Of a stretch of 64,000 nucleotides of DNA, positions 26,997-36,811 are shown piece by piece. The DNA is taken from NCBI RefSeq assembly GCF_012641515.1, contig NZ_JABAHY010000005.1, positions 62,001-126,000 on the forward strand, given 5' to 3'. The notes below the pieces were generated by a model. The model did no database searches. It was not told the origin of the DNA and saw only the letters and a list, made by a program, of their open reading frames with translations. Source of the stretch: Nesterenkonia sedimenti (GTDB lineage: Bacteria; Actinomycetota; Actinomycetes; Actinomycetales; Micrococcaceae). The first letter of the stretch is position 1, and each line of letters opens with the position of its first letter. Position numbers and translations under genes: made by a program.

Positions 26997-28492
26997 CAGC
27001 TCTCCCGGGAATCAGTGTCGCCGAAGATGAGGTCAAGCACCGCCTGAGCATTTGCCCGCCCGACCCCATGGGCAAGTACCAGGGCGGCGGAGCCCACCTC
27101 GGGGGCCGATGCCGCGGTCCCGCCGTGGACCACTACCGCCTCCGGTTGGGCACGCAGTAACTCATCGAGCAGCCGCTGCTCCTCGGGATCGGCCAGGGGT
27201 TCCCGGGTCAGGGCGATCACTGCTGAGCCGGGAGTGATCCCCGCCAGCTCCTGCGGATCCTCAGGGGCCAGGACCTGCGCCTGGGGGTGACGCTGCTGCA
27301 GGGCCCGCCAGAACCCGGGGGTTACCCGTCCAGCGGCCTGATTGATCTTCTGGCGCAGATCCACCAGTACCGGATCCCCGCTGCGCACCGGATCGCCCTG
27401 CACTACCCGCACAGCCTTCCGGGCGGCCTCCGCGCCGGCGGCAGCCACCGCATTCAGTGCCTCCTCGGCTCCCAGCTCCTGGGCATCGGCACGGTAGCTG
27501 CGCACCCGCCGTCGCAGTGTCTCCGCCCGGTTCACTGCCTGGGAGAGCAGCTCGGAGCTCAGCCGCCCCGCCTGGACCGCCTCGGCAATAGCGTCATAGG
27601 CCAGTTGGAACATTTCCTGATCATCCCGGCCCGCGGTGGAGCCGAGGCAGAGCAGATCCGCACCGGCCTCCAGGGCGCGCACACAGGCCTCACCGAAGGT
27701 CTCCTGGTCAGCGCCGGCCACCGCACCCATATCCAGGGCATCGGTGATGATGGCGATCTCCTGACCCCCGGGCAGGGCCCGCACCAGCTCGGTGACCGCC
27801 GGTTCCAGGCTGGCCGGGGCTGGTCCCAGGGCCGGAATATGCAGATGCCCGGTCATCACTGAATCCAGTCCCGCCTCGGCGGCGGCAGTGAAAGGCGGCA
27901 GATCCCGGGTCATGAACACCTCCCGGTCAGCATCGAGCACCGGCAGGGTCAGATGGGAGTCCACCGTGGTGGCCCCATGCCCGGGGAAATGCTTACCGCA
28001 GGCCGCCACCCCGCCGGCCTGCAGTCCCCGGGTGAAGGCCGCACCATGCGCGGCGGTCTGCTCAGTATCGGTATGGAAGGCCCGCACTCCGATCACCGGG
28101 TTCCGGGGCTCCGAGGCCACATCCAGAACCGGTGCGAGATCGACGTCGACCCCTGCACTGCGCAGCAGAGCACCCAGGGCCGCCCCGCCACGTTCGGTCA
28201 GCTCCGGATCACCGGCGGCCCCGAAGGCAGCGGCACCGGGGAGATCAGAACCGGTGGCTGCCTGCAGCCGGGAGACATCCCCGCCCTCCTCATCAATGGT
28301 GACCAGAAGGCCCGGATAAGCCTCATGGAGACTGTCAGTCAGGGACCGGGTAGTGGCAATATCGGGGGTGTTATGCGCAAAGAGCACCACACCGCCCAGA
28401 CCCTCCTCCGCGGCCTGCAGCAGCCAGGCAGGAGCAGTGGTCCCGGTGAAGCCGGGGAGCAGGACGCCGAGGATAAGTCGATGGTGATCCAT
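26996..28492 (-). CDS. nagZ: Glycoside hydrolase family 3 beta-N-acetylglucosaminidase (NagZ), cytoplasmic
   Basis: A 498-residue GH3 enzyme that removes GlcNAc from GlcNAc-(anhydro)MurNAc. The NagZ-specific KHFPGHGATTVDSH loop with the Asp-His acid/base dyad is at 167-180, and the nucleophile is D251 in ITDALDMGA. VTIDEEGGDVSRLQ is the substrate-binding strand. A C-terminal domain of about 160 residues follows the barrel, as in the Gram-positive two-domain form. Unlike the secreted Bacillus NagZ, there is no signal peptide. It is divergent from the kinase-acetyltransferase gene (46-bp gap). Confidence 0.93.
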   Translation of the reverse strand: MDHHRLILGVLLPGFTGTTAPAWLLQAAEEGLGGVVLFAHNTPDIATTRSLTDSLHEAYPGLLVTIDEEGGDVSRLQAATGSDLPGAAAFGAAGDPELTERGGAALGALLRSAGVDVDLAPVLDVASEPRNPVIGVRAFHTDTEQTAAHGAAFTRGLQAGGVAACGKHFPGHGATTVDSHLTLPVLDADREVFMTRDLPPFTAAAEAGLDSVMTGHLHIPALGPAPASLEPAVTELVRALPGGQEIAIITDALDMGAVAGADQETFGEACVRALEAGADLLCLGSTAGRDDQEMFQLAYDAIAEAVQAGRLSSELLSQAVNRAETLRRRVRSYRADAQELGAEEALNAVAAAGAEAARKAVRVVQGDPVRSGDPVLVDLRQKINQAAGRVTPGFWRALQQRHPQAQVLAPEDPQELAGITPGSAVIALTREPLADPEEQRLLDELLRAQPEAVVVHGGTAASAPEVGSAALVLAHGVGRANAQAVLDLIFGDTDSRES

Positions 28493-28538
28493 ATCAAAAG
28501 GTTTACATGATTAGGCTGATCGAGGAAAGTGACTAACT

Positions 28539-30131
28539 ATGAACACCCACATCCGCCCGCCCGCCGTACTGGGTCTCGATATCGGCGGCACCAGCAGCCG
28601 GGCAGCGGTGATGACCCCCAGTTATGAGGTGCTCAACCTCGTCACCGGCCCCGGGGCGAACCTCCGCTCCTCCGCCGGAGACCTCCCCGCCCAGCTGACC
28701 GAAGTCTTCCGCGCCGTCCTCCGGGAAGTCGCTGTGGATATCCAAGCAGTGGTGGCAGGAGTCGCCGGTGCCGGGGCAGCCGGTATGCCTGCAGCACAGG
28801 ATCTGCTCAGCGCCGCGGCAGCCGAAGCCGGACTCCAGGCGCCGATGCAGGTGGTCCCGGATCCGGTGATCGCCTTCGCCGCAGGCTCCCCTGACCCCGA
28901 TGGCGCGCTGCTGCTGGCCGGCACCGGCGCCATCGCCGCCAGCTACCGAGGCTTCACCCAGACCCAGCGCGCCGACGGCCTCGGTTGGAAACTCGGCGAT
29001 ATCGGCGGCGGTATCTGGCTGGCCCTGGAGGGACTCCGAGCCGCCGCAGCCGCCCTGGACAACCGGGGCGCGCCCACCAGCCTCACCGAAGCCGCACTGG
29101 AGCTCACCCAGGAGATCGGCCCCAGCAGCGGTGACCCCCGACAGGACCTCATCCGGCTGCTGGATAAGCGCTCGCCGGCCGAACTCGGAGCCTTCGCCCG
29201 CAGGGTCACCGAAGAGGCCGAAGCCGGTGATCCCACCGCCTCAGCCATCACCGAAGGCGCAGCAGCCGGTCTGCTGCAGACACTGTCAGCAGTCGACGAC
29301 GGCGAAAGCCCCGTGGTGCTGGCAGGCTCCGTACTGACCAGCCCCGGACCCATCCGCCAGAGAATCACCGAAACTCTGGGAGCCCGAGCCCGCGATGCCG
29401 CCCAGCCGGTCATCGGGGCCCTGCGCCTGGCTGCCCGGGCTGCCGGCTGGCCCCTGCCATGGGTCACCGATATCGCCCTCCCCGAAGCCGCTGGGCATAT
29501 TCAACATGGGCACATCCAACAGCGCTCAATCCATATCGACCACTACCGGCAGGAGGATCACCGGCAGCTCTACGAGATCTGCCTGCGCACCGGGGACTCC
29601 GGCGAAGACGCCACCGGGATCTATCAGGACCCCGATCTGCTGGGGCATCTCTACCTCGGCGCCTATCTGCAGCATTCCCCCGAGCTGGCTAGGGTGCTGC
29701 GCAGTCCCGAGGGCTTGGCGGTGGGCTACTGTGTGGGGGTGGCTGATACCACTGCCTTCGAGCGCTGGTGCGAACAGCATTGGTGGCCGCAGCTGCGTCG
29801 TCGTTATCCCCTTCCGGTCCAGGAGGATGAGTCTGCCGATGCCCGTCTGATCCGCAAGATCCACAACCCGCCGCGGACCACCCAGCCCTGGCTGGCCGAA
29901 CACCCCGCCCATCTGCATATTGACCTGCTGCCCGAGGCGCAGGGCGGCGGAAACGGGGCCAAACTGCTGCGCAGCGTGCTCGCAGCGCTGACCGAAGCCG
30001 GAGCGGCCGGGGTGCATCTGGGAGTCGGCGCGCGGAATGTCCGCGCCATCGGCTTCTACGAACATATGGGGCTGCGCACCCTCGAGCATCTGCCCTGGGG
30101 CCTCACCATGGGAACCCGCCTGACCGTGTAA
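28539..30131 (+). CDS. MurK-GlmA-like fusion: BadF-type amino-sugar kinase plus GNAT acetyltransferase
   Basis: A 530-residue two-domain protein. Residues about 9-310 are a BadF/BcrA-type sugar kinase: LGLDIGGTSSRAAV, LAGTGAIAASY, DGLGWKLGDIGGGIW and VVLAGSVL. Residues about 331-530 are a GNAT resembling the acetyltransferase domain of O-GlcNAcase and of bacterial GlmA: YEICLRTGDSGEDA, DPDLLGHLYLGAYL, the acetyl-CoA loop QGGGNGAKLLRSV (468-480) and ARNVRAIGFYEHMGL. In Clostridium acetobutylicum, MurK (MurNAc/GlcNAc kinase) and GlmA (glucosamine N-acetyltransferase) are separate proteins of cell-wall recycling; here both seem joined. Likely role: re-acetylate de-N-acetylated amino sugars and phosphorylate MurNAc or GlcNAc. 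The frame is continuous with no stop at the join. Confidence 0.85.
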   Translation: MNTHIRPPAVLGLDIGGTSSRAAVMTPSYEVLNLVTGPGANLRSSAGDLPAQLTEVFRAVLREVAVDIQAVVAGVAGAGAAGMPAAQDLLSAAAAEAGLQAPMQVVPDPVIAFAAGSPDPDGALLLAGTGAIAASYRGFTQTQRADGLGWKLGDIGGGIWLALEGLRAAAAALDNRGAPTSLTEAALELTQEIGPSSGDPRQDLIRLLDKRSPAELGAFARRVTEEAEAGDPTASAITEGAAAGLLQTLSAVDDGESPVVLAGSVLTSPGPIRQRITETLGARARDAAQPVIGALRLAARAAGWPLPWVTDIALPEAAGHIQHGHIQQRSIHIDHYRQEDHRQLYEICLRTGDSGEDATGIYQDPDLLGHLYLGAYLQHSPELARVLRSPEGLAVGYCVGVADTTAFERWCEQHWWPQLRRRYPLPVQEDESADARLIRKIHNPPRTTQPWLAEHPAHLHIDLLPEAQGGGNGAKLLRSVLAALTEAGAAGVHLGVGARNVRAIGFYEHMGLRTLEHLPWGLTMGTRLTV

Positions 30132-30155
30132 CGGCTATGTTTCAGATCACAAAAT

Positions 30156-30211
30156 TTATTGACATGGATTGCCCCGGCTCGTAAGTTATTGACAACCACC
30201 TTATGAGGGAG
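30156..30211 (+). promoter_or_regulatory. Promoter, direct repeat and ribosome site of the muropeptide operon
   Basis: A -35 box TTGACA (30159-30164) and a weak -10 TAAGTT (30182-30187) are 17 bp apart. The 9-mer TTATTGACA occurs twice, at 30156-30164 and 30186-30194, exactly 30 bp apart. This could be a regulator site, for instance for the MurR-like protein encoded at the end of the operon. GAGGGAG at 30205-30211 is the ribosome site, 7 nt before the GTG of namZ. Confidence 0.5.
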
Positions 30212-30218
30212 TCATCAC

Positions 30219-31376
30219 GTGGCATCTGTGCAGACCGGGCTGGATCGAGTCCTCAACGGCGAGGCAATCCTGCCCGCCGGGCCCCTGGCATTCTGCACCA
30301 ACTACACCTCCGTCACCGAGGATTTGGGCCGCGGTGTCGATGCACTGCTGGCCGCAGGAGCAGGTATCCGATCCTTGCTGACACCGGAGCACGGCTACTG
30401 GGGCGCCGCCCAGGCCGGGGAATCCGGCGGCGACAGCAGCGATGCGGCCACCGGCCTGCCGATTCTCGACACCTATCTCCTCGAAGGTGAGGGCCTCGAT
30501 GCCCTGCTACGCCGGACAGAAGCCCCGCAGGTGGTAGTCGATATGCAGGACATCGGCACCCGGTTCTACACCTATATGTGGACCCTCTACGATCTGCTCT
30601 GCTCCGCGGCCCGCACCGAAACCGCCGTCACCGTCCTGGACCGGCCCAACCCCCTGGGCACCCGCAGTGCAGGACCGGGCCTAGCTCCAGAAGCCGCCAG
30701 CTTCGTAGGACGGGTCTCCATTCCCCTGCAGCACGGCCGGACCCTGGGCGAACTGGCCCTGTGGTTCAACGAGGTTCACGTGCCTGCGGCCACCGGCAGC
30801 AAGGCGGAGCTCGAGGTCATCACCTGTACCGAGAACCGGCCCCTGGGTGCCCACCGCTGGGTGATGCCCTCACCGAATATGCCCACAACCACCACCGCGG
30901 TGCTCTACCCCGCCACGGGGCTGATCGAGGGCACAACCCTGTCCGAGGGACGCGGCACCACTGCACCCTTCGAACTCTTCGGAGCAGCCTGGACCGATTC
31001 CCGGCTCGCCGCGGCCCTGCGCGAACACCAGCTGCCCGGCCTTGAGGTTCGCGAGGCCGTCTTCCGGCCCACCTTCTCCAAATGGGCCGGCGAAACTGTC
31101 CACGGGGTCCAGTTTCACCTCACCGACGCTGAAGCATTCGAGCCGGTGACCACCGGCTGGAAGGTGCTGAAGACCATCGCCCAGCTCTACCCCGAGCAGC
31201 AGCTCTGGCGGGAACAGACTGATGCCACCCGGCCCCCGTTCATCGACCTCCTCTGGGGCTCAGCTGCCCTGCGGGAAGGAATCGACGACGACGCCGAGCT
31301 CACCGAGGTGCTCGCCGCGAGCCCCGCGGCCGAGGAACCACCGGCTGCCACAGATCTCTATTCATCGCACCGCTAA
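30219..31376 (+). CDS. namZ: Exo-beta-N-acetylmuramidase NamZ (DUF1343, GH171), cytoplasmic form
   Basis: A 385-residue DUF1343/GH171 protein, the family of NamZ, which removes MurNAc from the non-reducing end of peptidoglycan fragments. Conserved blocks are FCTNYTSV, LLTPEHGYWG with the putative catalytic Glu, VVDMQDIGTRFYTYMWTL, VLDRPNPLG, PSPNMPTTTTAVLYPATGLIEGT and LSEGRGTTAPFELFGA. It begins with GTG at 30219 behind a good ribosome site. It lacks the signal peptide of the Bacillus enzyme, so it should act inside the cell on imported oligomers. First gene of a seven-gene operon running to the MurR-like regulator. Confidence 0.93.
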   Translation: MASVQTGLDRVLNGEAILPAGPLAFCTNYTSVTEDLGRGVDALLAAGAGIRSLLTPEHGYWGAAQAGESGGDSSDAATGLPILDTYLLEGEGLDALLRRTEAPQVVVDMQDIGTRFYTYMWTLYDLLCSAARTETAVTVLDRPNPLGTRSAGPGLAPEAASFVGRVSIPLQHGRTLGELALWFNEVHVPAATGSKAELEVITCTENRPLGAHRWVMPSPNMPTTTTAVLYPATGLIEGTTLSEGRGTTAPFELFGAAWTDSRLAAALREHQLPGLEVREAVFRPTFSKWAGETVHGVQFHLTDAEAFEPVTTGWKVLKTIAQLYPEQQLWREQTDATRPPFIDLLWGSAALREGIDDDAELTEVLAASPAAEEPPAATDLYSSHR

Positions 31377-31400
31377 CCGCAATCCCATGGAAGGAACACT

Positions 31401-33062
31401 ATGCGGACCACTCGCACAATCAGATACACCGCAGGTCTCGCCGCGGCCTCACTGGTCCTGGCCGGCTGCGGGGGAGGCGACAACGGAGCCGCCGGAGACG
31501 GTGAGGTCCAGCCGCTGACCATCCACGCCAATGACGGCAACACCCACCAGGCCAATTTCAACCCCTTCGCCTCAGCTTTTCTGGCCGGCACCCGCGGGTT
31601 CATCTACGAGCCGCTGCTGATCTCCACCCCCATGCAGCCCGGTGAACCCATCCCGTGGCTGGCCGAATCCCTGGAGTGGAACGATGAGGGCACCGAGGTC
31701 ACCCTGACCCTGCGCGAGGGCGTGCAGTGGAACGACGGCGAGGACTTCGACGCTGAGGATGTCGCCTTCACCTTCAATATGATGATCGAACACCCCTCCA
31801 CCAACCTCTCCGCACTGCCGGTGGAGTCGGCCGAGGCCACTGATGATCACACCGCCGTGATCAGCTTCAGTGAGACCGCCTTCGCCGATGAGGCCGCCAT
31901 CGGAAACACTGTGATCGTGCCTGAGCACATCTGGGCCGATCTCGATGAGCCCACGGAGTTCGTCAATGAAGAAGACCCCGTCGGCACCGGTCCCTTCGAA
32001 CTGGACCAGCTCAGCGACCAGCTCTATATCCTCGCTAAGAACGAGGACTACTGGGACGCCGATGACATCGAGGTCCAGGAGATCCACTACCCGGCCCTGA
32101 CCGGTGAGACCCTGACCACCACCCTGGCCGCAGGCGACCTCGACTGGTCCGGCGGCTTCATCTCCAATATCGAAGACGTCTTCATCAACCAGGACCCGGA
32201 GAACCGGCACAACTGGTACCCCGGTGGCGGACAGATCACTGTGGCGATGAACCACGAGGAGGAGATCTTCGAGGACGTCGAACTGCGCGAGGCACTCAGC
32301 GCCGGTATCGACCGCGAGCAGATCTCCGAGGTGGCCATGCAGGGCTACACCCCGCCCTCACACCCCACCGGCCTGCCACTGCCGACCTACGATGACGCCA
32401 TGGCCAGCGAGTTCGAAGAACTCGCCTATGAATACGATCCCGATCTGGCCAATGAGATCCTCGACGAGGCCGGCTATGAGGAAGGCTCCGACGGCATCCG
32501 GGTGGCCCCCGACGGCACCCCGCTGTCCTGGGAGCTGGCCATCCCCTCCGACTGGCCTGACTGGGTGGATATCTCCCAGCTGCTGGAGGAGCAGCTGGCT
32601 GAGATCGGCATCGCCGTCGACCCCCAGGGCATCTCCCATGAGGCCTATATCGAAGCCCGCAATAACGGAAACTTCGAGCTGACCATGGCCGCCATCCCCG
32701 TGGGGCTGACCCCCTATGACCTCTACTCGCAGATGATGTCCTCGGAATACGCCCCCGATGACGACTCCGATGCGGTCAACGCCAACTTCGGCCGCTTCTA
32801 CTCTGATGAGGCCGATGAAGCACTGGCCCAGTTCCGCAACACCGAGGACGACGAGGAACAGCAGGAGGCCCTGGAGGAGCTGCAGCGCATCGCCGTGGAG
32901 GAGATCCCCTACCTCGGCCTGGTGCAGGCACCGAACTGGTTCAACTACAGCACCGAGCGCTGGGAGGGCTTCCCCAATGAGGATGATCCCTACGCCCTGG
33001 GTGCTCCGTTCCAGTCTCCGGATAACGCCCTGACCATCCGTGAGCTGACCCCCGCCGAATAA
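31401..33062 (+). CDS. ABC transporter substrate-binding lipoprotein, oligopeptide type (family 5)
   Basis: A 553-residue solute-binding protein of the DppA/OppA family (SBP_bac_5). It has a lipoprotein signal with lipobox LAGC (Cys23), so it is anchored outside the membrane. The family core is seen in WLAESLEWNDEGTEVTLTLR, EDVAFTFNMM, VGTGPFELDQ and LREALSAGIDREQI. It lies between namZ and the permease genes and upstream of murQ, so the ligand is probably a muropeptide or amino-sugar oligomer rather than a plain peptide. It replaces the MurP PTS used for MurNAc uptake elsewhere. The composition is strongly acidic. Confidence 0.9.
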   Translation: MRTTRTIRYTAGLAAASLVLAGCGGGDNGAAGDGEVQPLTIHANDGNTHQANFNPFASAFLAGTRGFIYEPLLISTPMQPGEPIPWLAESLEWNDEGTEVTLTLREGVQWNDGEDFDAEDVAFTFNMMIEHPSTNLSALPVESAEATDDHTAVISFSETAFADEAAIGNTVIVPEHIWADLDEPTEFVNEEDPVGTGPFELDQLSDQLYILAKNEDYWDADDIEVQEIHYPALTGETLTTTLAAGDLDWSGGFISNIEDVFINQDPENRHNWYPGGGQITVAMNHEEEIFEDVELREALSAGIDREQISEVAMQGYTPPSHPTGLPLPTYDDAMASEFEELAYEYDPDLANEILDEAGYEEGSDGIRVAPDGTPLSWELAIPSDWPDWVDISQLLEEQLAEIGIAVDPQGISHEAYIEARNNGNFELTMAAIPVGLTPYDLYSQMMSSEYAPDDDSDAVNANFGRFYSDEADEALAQFRNTEDDEEQQEALEELQRIAVEEIPYLGLVQAPNWFNYSTERWEGFPNEDDPYALGAPFQSPDNALTIRELTPAE

Positions 33063-33100
33063 GCACTGACGGAGCTGTTGATCCCCCTGGGAGGGCGTAC

Positions 33101-34078
33101 GTGAAATTCCTGCTGCGCAAGGTGATGCTCTATGTGTTCATCGCCTGGGCCGCATTGACGCTGAACTTCCTGATCCCCCGACTGATGCCGGGCGACCCCC
33201 TGGTGCTGCTCATGGAGCGCACCGAGGGTCGCCTGGACCCGGGGGCTCTGGAAGCGATGGCCGAGGCCTATGGCCTCACCGATGCGCCCCTGGTGGTCCA
33301 ATACTGGGACTACCTCAGCTCCCTCGTCCAGGGGGATCTCGGCCTGTCCATCGGCTATTACCCGGTGCCGGTGGCCGATATCGTCGCCGGGGCTATGCCC
33401 TGGACCATCGGCCTGGTGGGGGTCACCACCATCATCAGCTTCCTGCTGGGCACCGGTCTGGGCGTCATCCTCGCCTGGCGGCGGGGCAAACGCTCCGACT
33501 ACGTGCTGCCGGCACTGACCTTCCTCAACGGTGTGCCCTATTTCTGGATGGCCCTGATCCTGGTGCTGATCTTCTCGGTGAACCTCGGCTGGTTCCCGGT
33601 GGCCAACGCCTATCAGCCCATCCTGGTCCCCGGGTGGAACCCCGAATTCATCAGCTCAGTCATCTACCACGCCATCCTGCCGGCACTGACCATCGTCATC
33701 GGCTCCTTCGCCGGCTGGGTGCTCTCGATGCGCAATATGACCGTCACCGTCCTCGGCGAGGACTACGTGACCATGGCCGAGGCCAAGGGACTGCCCCGCC
33801 GCAAAGTGCTGCTGCGCTACGGAGCCCGCAACGCCATCCTGCCCTCGATCACCGGTTTCGCCCTCTCCCTGGGCGCAGTGGTCGGCGGGTCCATGCTCAC
33901 CGAGGTCATCTTCAACTACCCCGGTGTCGGCTACACCCTCTTCCAGGCCGTACAGAACCAGGACTTCCCGCTGATGCAGGGACTGTTCCTGGTGATCTCC
34001 CTGGCGGTGATCCTGGCCAACCTCCTGGCCGATATCGTCTACATCTTCCTCGACCCGCGCACCCGAGCGGAGGCCTGA
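33101..34078 (+). CDS. ABC transporter permease, DppB type
   Basis: A 325-residue inner-membrane permease with six predicted helices. The EAA-type loop ...MAEAKGLPRRKVLLRYGARNA is clear, and the N-terminus FLIPRLMPGDPLVLLM is typical of DppB/OppB. It starts at GTG 33101 with GGGAGGG 5-6 nt upstream and is followed by the second permease after 4 nt. It forms half of the channel for the presumed muropeptide importer. Confidence 0.92.
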   Translation: MKFLLRKVMLYVFIAWAALTLNFLIPRLMPGDPLVLLMERTEGRLDPGALEAMAEAYGLTDAPLVVQYWDYLSSLVQGDLGLSIGYYPVPVADIVAGAMPWTIGLVGVTTIISFLLGTGLGVILAWRRGKRSDYVLPALTFLNGVPYFWMALILVLIFSVNLGWFPVANAYQPILVPGWNPEFISSVIYHAILPALTIVIGSFAGWVLSMRNMTVTVLGEDYVTMAEAKGLPRRKVLLRYGARNAILPSITGFALSLGAVVGGSMLTEVIFNYPGVGYTLFQAVQNQDFPLMQGLFLVISLAVILANLLADIVYIFLDPRTRAEA

Positions 34079-34082
34079 ACCC

Positions 34083-35936
34083 ATGAAGCTGAACTCACTC
34101 TGGCCCGCCTCCGGCAAAGTCCGCGCCGGGCTGATCATCGTCATCTTCTTCGTCCTGCTGGCGGTCTTCGGGCCGATGATCACCGATTACGCCCCGCGGG
34201 CCACCGGCAACCCACCACTGCAGCCACCCTCAGCCGATCACTGGCTGGGCACCACCCAGACCGGACAGGACGTCTTCAGCCAGTTCGTCCACGGCGCTCG
34301 GGTCTCCCTGGCGGTGGGCTTCATCGCCGGTGTGCTCTCCCAGATCGTCTCCGTGCTGGTCGGCCTGGTCGGCGGCTATTTCCGCGGGATCGCCGATGAG
34401 ATGCTCTATATCCTCACCGCGGTCTTCCTGGTCATCCCCGCAATGCCGCTGCTGATCGTGCTCACCGGTTATTTGCCCACCCGCGGGATGATCTCAGTGG
34501 CCATCGTCATCACCATCACCTCCTGGGCCCCGGCAGCCCGCGTGCTGCGCGCCCAGACCCTCTCCCTGCGCAACCGAGACTTCGTCGAGGCCGCCCGCGC
34601 CACCGGCGAATCCCGGATGCGCATCATGTTCTACGAGGTGATGCCCAATGCCCTGCCGGTGATCGCCTCCGGCTTCCTGTTCTCCACGATCGCGGCGATC
34701 CTCGCCGAGGCCGGACTGTCCTTCCTCGGCCTGGGCTCCCTGACCACGGTCAGCTGGGGCTCGATGCTCTACTTCGCACAGAACAACCAGGCGCTGCTGG
34801 TCGGGGCCTGGTGGTGGTTCGTCCCACCGGGTCTGGCGATTGCGATCATCGGTGCCGGACTCGCTCTGATCAACTTCGGCATCGACGAATACGCCAACCC
34901 CCGGCTGCGCACCGGCAAATCCCGACGCAAGGCAGCACGCCCGGCCGGTCGGGGTTCCGCGGCTATGAGCAGCACCGCAGCATCGGCAGCCGCAGGTGCG
35001 GAGGCGTCATCGTCATCCTCCGGGGTTTCAGAGGGGAGTTTGGGAGGTACGGAATCCACTGAGACAACCGACGACGACGCCAGCCCGCCCCAGATCAGAG
35101 GATCCGAGGTCCCCGGGGATCCGGTGATCTCGGTGCGTGACCTCATTGTGGACTACCCCACCGAGGACGGGGCGGTCCGGGCGGTGGACCATGTCTCGAT
35201 CACCCTGCACCGCGGTGAGCTGCTGGGTCTGGCCGGTGAATCCGGTTCCGGCAAATCCACCCTGACCAATGCCATCACCCGGCTGCTGCGCAACCCCGCA
35301 GAGGTCAGCGGTGGTGAGATCACCTATCACCGCAGCACCCGCACCGGGGAGAGCACCGAGGTGGATCTGCTGAACCTCCCGGCCGAGGAGCTGCGAGCCT
35401 TCCGCTGGAGCGAGCTGGCCATCGTCTTCCAATCGGCGATGAACGCGCTGAACCCCGTCCTGCGGGTCTCAGCACAGTTCGACGACGTCCTGCGGGTCCA
35501 CCGCCCCGGGATGTCAGCGGCAGGCCGGAAAGAACTGGCCCAGGAGATGCTGCATAAGGTCGGCATCGACCCCGAGCGGGTCACCGCCTACCCCCATGAG
35601 CTCTCCGGGGGAATGAAACAGCGGGTGGCCATCGCCATCGCCCTGGTGCTGGAACCCGATGTGATCATCATGGACGAGCCCACCACCGCCCTGGACCTGC
35701 TGGTTCAGCGGGAGGTGCTCGAACAGGTGATGCAGCTGCGGGAGGAATACGGCTTCGCCATCATCTTCACCACCCACGATCTCTCCCTGCTGCTGGAGAT
35801 CTCGGACACGATCGCGGTGATGCAGACCGGAACCCTGGTCGAATACGGACCGGCCACCGATGTCTACTCCGACCCCCGCCACCCCTACACCAAGACACTG
35901 CTGAGCTCGCTCGCGAACCTGGGAGCCCGGATATGA
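34083..35936 (+). CDS. Fused ABC permease (DppC type) and ATPase (DppD type)
   Basis: A 617-residue fusion. Residues about 1-285 are a DppC-type permease ([20 protein letters not shown] is the EAA loop). A Ser/Ala/Thr-rich linker of roughly 60 residues follows. Residues about 345-617 are an ABC ATPase with Walker A GESGSGKS (about 385-392), signature LSGGMKQR (about 508), Walker [13 protein letters not shown] and the H-loop FTTHDLS. Such permease-ATPase fusions occur in actinobacterial oligopeptide importers. It shares an ATGA overlap with the next ATPase gene, and both ATPases probably form a heterodimer on one channel. Confidence 0.92.
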   Translation: MKLNSLWPASGKVRAGLIIVIFFVLLAVFGPMITDYAPRATGNPPLQPPSADHWLGTTQTGQDVFSQFVHGARVSLAVGFIAGVLSQIVSVLVGLVGGYFRGIADEMLYILTAVFLVIPAMPLLIVLTGYLPTRGMISVAIVITITSWAPAARVLRAQTLSLRNRDFVEAARATGESRMRIMFYEVMPNALPVIASGFLFSTIAAILAEAGLSFLGLGSLTTVSWGSMLYFAQNNQALLVGAWWWFVPPGLAIAIIGAGLALINFGIDEYANPRLRTGKSRRKAARPAGRGSAAMSSTAASAAAGAEASSSSSGVSEGSLGGTESTETTDDDASPPQIRGSEVPGDPVISVRDLIVDYPTEDGAVRAVDHVSITLHRGELLGLAGESGSGKSTLTNAITRLLRNPAEVSGGEITYHRSTRTGESTEVDLLNLPAEELRAFRWSELAIVFQSAMNALNPVLRVSAQFDDVLRVHRPGMSAAGRKELAQEMLHKVGIDPERVTAYPHELSGGMKQRVAIAIALVLEPDVIIMDEPTTALDLLVQREVLEQVMQLREEYGFAIIFTTHDLSLLLEISDTIAVMQTGTLVEYGPATDVYSDPRHPYTKTLLSSLANLGARI

Positions 35937-36811
35937 CCACAGTCCCCACCACAGATGCACAGAACGGCCCCGCCGCAGGCGCCGGTGAGGTGATCCTGGA
36001 GGCCCGTGACCTCGTCAAGGACTTCCGTGGCAAACGCGTGGGCCTGCACCGGCAGCGTTTCCGCGCAGTGGACCATGTCTCCCTGCAGCTGCGCCGCGGA
36101 CAGGTCACCGCCCTGGTCGGCCAATCCGGTTCGGGCAAATCCACCGTCGGCCGGCTGCTGGCCCAGCTGATGCCCCAGACCTCCGGTGAGCTGCTGCTCA
36201 ACGGGCAGCCGATCACCGCCCACCGGGGGCGGGCCTTCATCCGCTACACCAGCACCGTGCAGATGACCCTTCAGGATCCCTTCGCCTCCCTGAACCCGGT
36301 GCACCGGATCAGCTACATCCTGGCCCGGGCGCTGAGCATCCACGGTCACGCTAAGGGAGCCGAGGAGATCGAGGAGAAGAGCCTGGCCCTGCTCCGCAAG
36401 GTCAATCTCACCCCACCGGAGCGCTATCTGCGCCGGTTCCCCCATGAGCTCTCCGGCGGTGAGCGCCAACGAATCTCCTTCGCCCGGGCCCTGGCCGCCG
36501 AACCGCAGGTGCTGCTGGCCGATGAGCCGGTCTCGATGCTGGATGTCACCATCCGCAAGGAGATTCTGGACCTCTTGGACCAGCTGCGCACTGAGGAGAA
36601 CCTCGCAGTCCTCTACATCACCCATGACCTCGGCTCCGCTAGGGCCTACTCCGAGGAGACCCTGGTGATGTACCGCGGGGAGGTCGTCGAACGCGGCAGC
36701 AGTGCCGATGTCATCGACAACCCCCAGCATGAATACACCCAACGCCTGCTTGCCGCGGCTCCGAACCCGCGACGTCGGCTCAGCAACCCCGGTGAGGAGT
36801 TCCGCGGATGA
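35933..36811 (+). CDS. ABC transporter ATPase, DppF type
   Basis: A 292-residue ATPase that pairs with the fused ATPase upstream. Walker A is GQSGSGKST, the signature LSGGERQRI, Walker B VLLADEPVSMLD and the H-loop YITHDLG. The terminal oligopeptide-type domain LAAAPNPRRRL is short. It is linked by 4-nt ATGA overlaps to the upstream and downstream (murQ) genes, so importer and murQ are one translational unit. This ties the transporter directly to MurNAc metabolism. Confidence 0.92.
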   Translation: MTTVPTTDAQNGPAAGAGEVILEARDLVKDFRGKRVGLHRQRFRAVDHVSLQLRRGQVTALVGQSGSGKSTVGRLLAQLMPQTSGELLLNGQPITAHRGRAFIRYTSTVQMTLQDPFASLNPVHRISYILARALSIHGHAKGAEEIEEKSLALLRKVNLTPPERYLRRFPHELSGGERQRISFARALAAEPQVLLADEPVSMLDVTIRKEILDLLDQLRTEENLAVLYITHDLGSARAYSEETLVMYRGEVVERGSSADVIDNPQHEYTQRLLAAAPNPRRRLSNPGEEFRG

